From Pseudomonadota bacterium (GTDB taxonomy: Bacteria > Pseudomonadota > Alphaproteobacteria > Acetobacterales > Acetobacteraceae): a stretch of DNA of 7,791 bases. This document shows positions 6,381 through 7,791 of the stretch, in pieces. Below the pieces are notes generated by a model. The model worked only from the letters and a program-made list of their open reading frames with translations. It searched no databases and was not told the DNA's origin. Position numbers and translations under genes: made by a program. Location of the stretch: the NCBI GenBank assembly GCA_021808985.1, contig JAKBAQ010000130.1:1-7791 (forward strand). The letters run 5' to 3'. Within the stretch, counting starts at the first letter, position 1. Every line of letters starts with the position of its first letter.

Positions 6381-7468
6381 GCGCGCCGGTGGTCATCGCG
6401 GCCGGCGGCACGGGGGGGCATTTTTTCCCGGCCGAGGCGCTGGCGGCGGCGCTGCTGGCGCGCGGCGTGCGCGTGGTGCTGCTCACCGATGCGCGCTCGG
6501 GCGGGTTGTCCTCGGCGGTGTTCGCCAAGGCGGAGCGGCATGTGATCGCGGGGGCAGGGCTTTCGGGCCGCAGCCTGCGCAGCGCGCTGGAGGGGGTTGT
6601 GGCCCTGGCGCGGGGCGTGTTCCAGGCGCGCAAGATATTGCGGACGCTGCGGCCCGGCGTGGTGGTGGCCTTTGGTGGCTACCCCGCCGTGCCGCCGGTG
6701 CTGGCGGCGGTTTTGCTGGGGCGGCGGCCAAGGATTTTTCTGCATGAGCAGAACGCGGTGCTGGGGCGGGCGAACCGGCTGCTGGCGCGCCTGGCCGATG
6801 TGCTGGTGCTGAGTTTTGAGAAGACCTCGGCGGTGCCGGCGGGGGTTGAGACCGTGCTGCTGGGCAACCCGGTGCGCCCGGCGGTGGCGGCGCTGCATGG
6901 GCGGGGCTATGCGCCGCCGGATGAGAAAATTGAGTTGTTGATTTTGGGCGGCTCGCTCGGCGCCAAGGTGTTCGGCACGCTGATGCCGCAGGCGTTGGCT
7001 TTGTTGCCGGCGGCGCTGCGGGCGCGGCTGGTGGTGAGCCAGCAATGCCGGACGGAAGAACTGGGCGCGGCGCGTGTGGCGCTGAAGGATGCGGGGATTG
7101 AGGCGGAGCTGGCGCCGTTTTTCAACGATGTGGCGGCCCGGCTGCAGCGGGCGCATCTGGTGATTGCGCGCGCCGGGGCTTCGAGCGTGGCGGAAATCGC
7201 GGTGGCGGGCCGGCCGGCCATTTTCATTCCTCTGCCCAACGCCATTGATGATCATCAGCGCGCCAATGCGGATGCGCTGGTGGCGGCGGGGGCCGCGTGG
7301 CGGCTGGACCAGGCCGGGCTGAGCGCCCAGGCGCTGGCTGACAAAATTGAAAGTATTCTGATGAAGCCTGAGGATTTGATGAAAGCGGCGCAAGCGGCCG
7401 CGCGCGCGGGGCGCGCGGATGCGGCGGAGCGGCTGGCGGAGCTGGTGATGGCGGGGGCGCGCGCATGA
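6377..7468 (+). CDS. murG: UDP-GlcNAc:lipid I GlcNAc transferase MurG
   Basis: MurG is a peripheral membrane glycosyltransferase on the cytoplasmic face that adds GlcNAc from UDP-GlcNAc to lipid I, giving lipid II. The 363-residue protein has the two-domain GT-B layout. The N-terminal domain has the glycine loop AAGGTGGHFFPAEALA (8-23), FGGYPAVPP (99-107) and HEQNAVLGRANRLL (123-136), then GNPVR (163-167). The C-terminal domain has LGGSLGAKVF (190-199), SQQCR (221-225), RAGASSVAEI (265-274, with E273 matching the UDP-GlcNAc-binding glutamate region) and IPLPNAIDDHQRANA (284-298). SQQCR replaces the enteric HQ-G form and looks like the alphaproteobacterial type. Codons 12-14 form a run of seven Gs. 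Four-base ATGA overlaps occur at both ends. Identity is certain. Confidence 0.97.
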   Translation: MSAPVVIAAGGTGGHFFPAEALAAALLARGVRVVLLTDARSGGLSSAVFAKAERHVIAGAGLSGRSLRSALEGVVALARGVFQARKILRTLRPGVVVAFGGYPAVPPVLAAVLLGRRPRIFLHEQNAVLGRANRLLARLADVLVLSFEKTSAVPAGVETVLLGNPVRPAVAALHGRGYAPPDEKIELLILGGSLGAKVFGTLMPQALALLPAALRARLVVSQQCRTEELGAARVALKDAGIEAELAPFFNDVAARLQRAHLVIARAGASSVAEIAVAGRPAIFIPLPNAIDDHQRANADALVAAGAAWRLDQAGLSAQALADKIESILMKPEDLMKAAQAAARAGRADAAERLAELVMAGARA

Positions 7469-7791
7469 GGGCGTTGCCGCTTTCCATCGGGACGATTCAT
7501 TTCGTCGGCATTGGCGGGATTGGCATGTCAGGCATCGCCGAGGTGCTGCATGAGCTGGGCTATGCCGTGCAGGGCAGCGATATTGCCGAGAACGCGAATG
7601 TGGCGCGGCTGCGCGCGGCGGGGATTCGGGTTGCGGTGGGGCATGATGCGAAGAACCTGGGCGATGCCCAGGTGGTGGTGATATCCACGGCCGTGCCCAA
7701 GGATAATCCCGAGGTGCTGGCGGCGCGGCGCAAGCTGATCCCGGTGGTGCGGCGCGCGGAGATGCTGGCGGAGCTGATGCGGCTGAAATGG
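7465..7791 (+). CDS. murC: UDP-MurNAc:L-alanine ligase MurC, N-terminal part
   Basis: MurC adds L-alanine to UDP-MurNAc, the first step of stem-peptide assembly. Only the first 109 codons are present and the frame is open to the window edge. The visible part is the N-terminal UDP-MurNAc-binding domain. It has HFVGIGGIGMSGIAEVLHELG (12-32), the acidic GSD turn (37-39), VGHDAKNLG (58-66), ISTAVPKDNPE (73-83) and PVVRRAEMLAELMRLKW (93-109). The window stops just before the expected P-loop, so catalytic residues cannot be checked. The start is fixed by the ATGA overlap with murG and by the conserved N-terminus. The Shine-Dalgarno is weak, a G5 run at 7453-7457. Truncation is by the window and not biological. 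Identity is certain. Confidence 0.95.
   Translation, partial: MRALPLSIGTIHFVGIGGIGMSGIAEVLHELGYAVQGSDIAENANVARLRAAGIRVAVGHDAKNLGDAQVVVISTAVPKDNPEVLAARRKLIPVVRRAEMLAELMRLKW

Larger units (their letters stand above)
1..7791 (+). other. dcw cluster segment, single apparent operon
   Basis: The order (ftsI)-murE-murF-mraY-murD-ftsW-murG-murC matches the canonical dcw cluster. All genes are on one strand, and essentially no base is left between them. There is no gap large enough for a terminator, RNA gene, mobile element or CRISPR array, and I recognise no internal promoter. The cluster's start (mraZ, mraW, ftsL) and end (murB, ddl, ftsQ, ftsA, ftsZ) would lie outside the window. Confidence 0.9.

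Noticed and set aside
6362..7393. Minus-strand open frame of 343 codons antisense to murG
   Set aside because: Arg/Gln/His-rich with no domain, and fully explained by the certain murG on the other strand.
1..7791. Novel system, mobile element, CRISPR array or RNA gene
   Set aside because: Every base is accounted for by overlapping canonical dcw genes. I saw no direct-repeat array, terminal inverted repeats, transposase motif or tRNA/rRNA-like segment.

Overview
This window is a stretch of a bacterial division and cell wall (dcw) cluster, entirely on the + strand. In order it holds the 3' end of a probable ftsI, then murE, murF, mraY, murD, ftsW, murG, and the first 109 codons of murC, which runs off the right edge. 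This is the classical dcw gene order with nothing inserted. The DNA is very GC-rich and favours G-ending codons (GCG, CTG, GTG, GGG, CGG). The protein signatures point to an alphaproteobacterium with meso-diaminopimelate peptidoglycan: the MurE DNPR motif, the FNLFRYITFR start of MraY, the WWWSVDR start of FtsW, and the SQQCR variant in MurG. The composition and protein style would suit the Rhodospirillales/Acetobacteraceae, but the family is a guess from general similarity.

Layout: 1-171 is the proline/alanine-rich tail of the upstream protein. 152-1540 is murE, 1537-2880 murF, 2880-3968 mraY, 3965-5281 murD, 5259-6380 ftsW, 6377-7468 murG, and 7465-7791 partial murC. Every junction overlaps by 1, 4 or about 20 bases, except that the first may be a near-abutment if murE starts at a GTG at 173. 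There is no intergenic DNA at all, so I see no place for a terminator and no convincing internal promoter. The genes look like one transcript with coupled translation.

How the genes work together: MurC, MurD, MurE and MurF add, in that biochemical order, L-Ala, D-Glu, meso-DAP and D-Ala-D-Ala to UDP-MurNAc in the cytoplasm. MraY moves the phospho-MurNAc-pentapeptide to undecaprenyl phosphate, making lipid I. MurG adds GlcNAc to give lipid II. FtsW, probably with the FtsI encoded just upstream, polymerises and crosslinks lipid II at the division septum.

I found no undescribed system here. The points worth a second look are small: an uncertain and short MurE N-terminus, differing ribosome-binding-site strength along the operon, a 23-base murD/ftsW overlap holding a G6 Shine-Dalgarno, an R-A-D-F variant of the FtsW catalytic loop, and simple-sequence tracts inside essential genes. 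Long open frames on the minus strand are GC-driven shadows.
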